Below, piece by piece: positions 63,721 to 64,000 of a DNA stretch of 64,000 bases. The stretch spans positions 63,291,968 through 63,355,967 of the forward strand of contig CM055273.1 of assembly GCA_029237695.1 (NCBI GenBank), given 5' to 3'. Each line of letters starts with the position of its first letter. Position 1 is the first letter of the stretch. The DNA comes from Conchocele bisecta (lineage: Eukaryota; Mollusca; Bivalvia; Lucinida; Thyasiridae). Both the position numbers and the translations under genes were made by a program. Below the pieces are notes generated by a model. The model ran no database searches and was not told where the DNA came from. It saw only the letters and a program-made list of their open reading frames with translations.

Positions 63721-64000
63721 GGTATTATACAATACAATACAATACAATACAATTTATTCTGGCTTATGATATAAATTTCACGTTTTTACCATACACAAAT
63801 GTTACTCAATACAGTACAGCGATAATTTGATAAGTTTAAATTACTTATAATAATATATAAAATATACCATAAAGATTCTAATAGATGCCCGGGAATCTAT
63901 TAGAATCACCACTGGCTGCGAAGTCCTGGGTGGTCGTTTAATAGAGGCAATTGTTATTCTGTGAAGAGAAAATTATAAAATATATGATTTTCTACTTTCT
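63721..64000. repeat. (AATAC)n and a small hairpin
   Basis: AATAC repeated about six times at 63726-63755. GATTCTAATAGATGCCCGGG/ATCTATTAGAATC hairpin at 63874-63906. No gene. Confidence 0.65.

Overview
The window is eukaryotic DNA, most likely from a bivalve mollusc. It is AT-rich, has no operons or bacterial signals, and consists mostly of short palindromic DNA transposons (MITEs), pearl-type elements (core repeats of about 160 bp plus ACGG-like tails) and minisatellites. The species cannot be named from the sequence.

Host gene. Three minus-strand exons join in frame into one complete C-terminal BRCT domain: 61327-61492, 51577-51652 and 26582-26698, the last ending in a stop codon. The fit is best to DNA ligase III (LLDIFTG and RYIVAYDGDL). 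The two introns are about 9.7 kb and 24.9 kb. The 9.7 kb intron looks like a minor-spliceosome (U12) AT-AC intron: it starts ATATCCTTTT and ends TTCCTTAGC, 8 nt, exon, and only that junction gives a clean BRCT reading. Everything else inside 26.7-61.3 kb is intronic repeat; 1-26 kb is 3' flank of the gene.

Larger mobile elements. (1) A broken Tc1-type (DD34E) transposon at 11971-13439, with a transposase-less relative at 20521-21100. (2) A decayed hAT transposase of the ZMYM1/TTF-zinc-finger type at 35532-38800, with a recognisable first exon, intron, coding minisatellite and several lesions. (3) A 4.2 kb unit at 53318-57543 bounded by multi-block terminal inverted repeats; its only ORF is a FEN1/asteroid-like nuclease, also broken. 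Two 159 bp MITEs next to it share its terminal motif and its CGGA flanks. This is the most novel-looking system here.

Small elements. TTAA-flanked families A (CCCTTAGACCGCT), B (CCCTTTCAACACC) and D (AGGTACATGCCC) look piggyBac-type. Families K and I start CACAGGT and have 8-bp target duplications (hAT-like). J, W and R2 have 5-bp duplications. Family N (CAGTGGAACCTCTCT) sits between TA dinucleotides (Tc1/mariner-pogo-like). Other palindromic families are called C, E, F, H, L, M, S, T and U, and G is a SINE-like repeat. One SINE at 41673-41949 has a perfect 12-bp target duplication. Many elements are nested, giving a relative insertion order. Two kinds of palindrome (29904-30427, 44287-44688) have arms built from minisatellites, and a 27-bp minisatellite fills 44755-46328.
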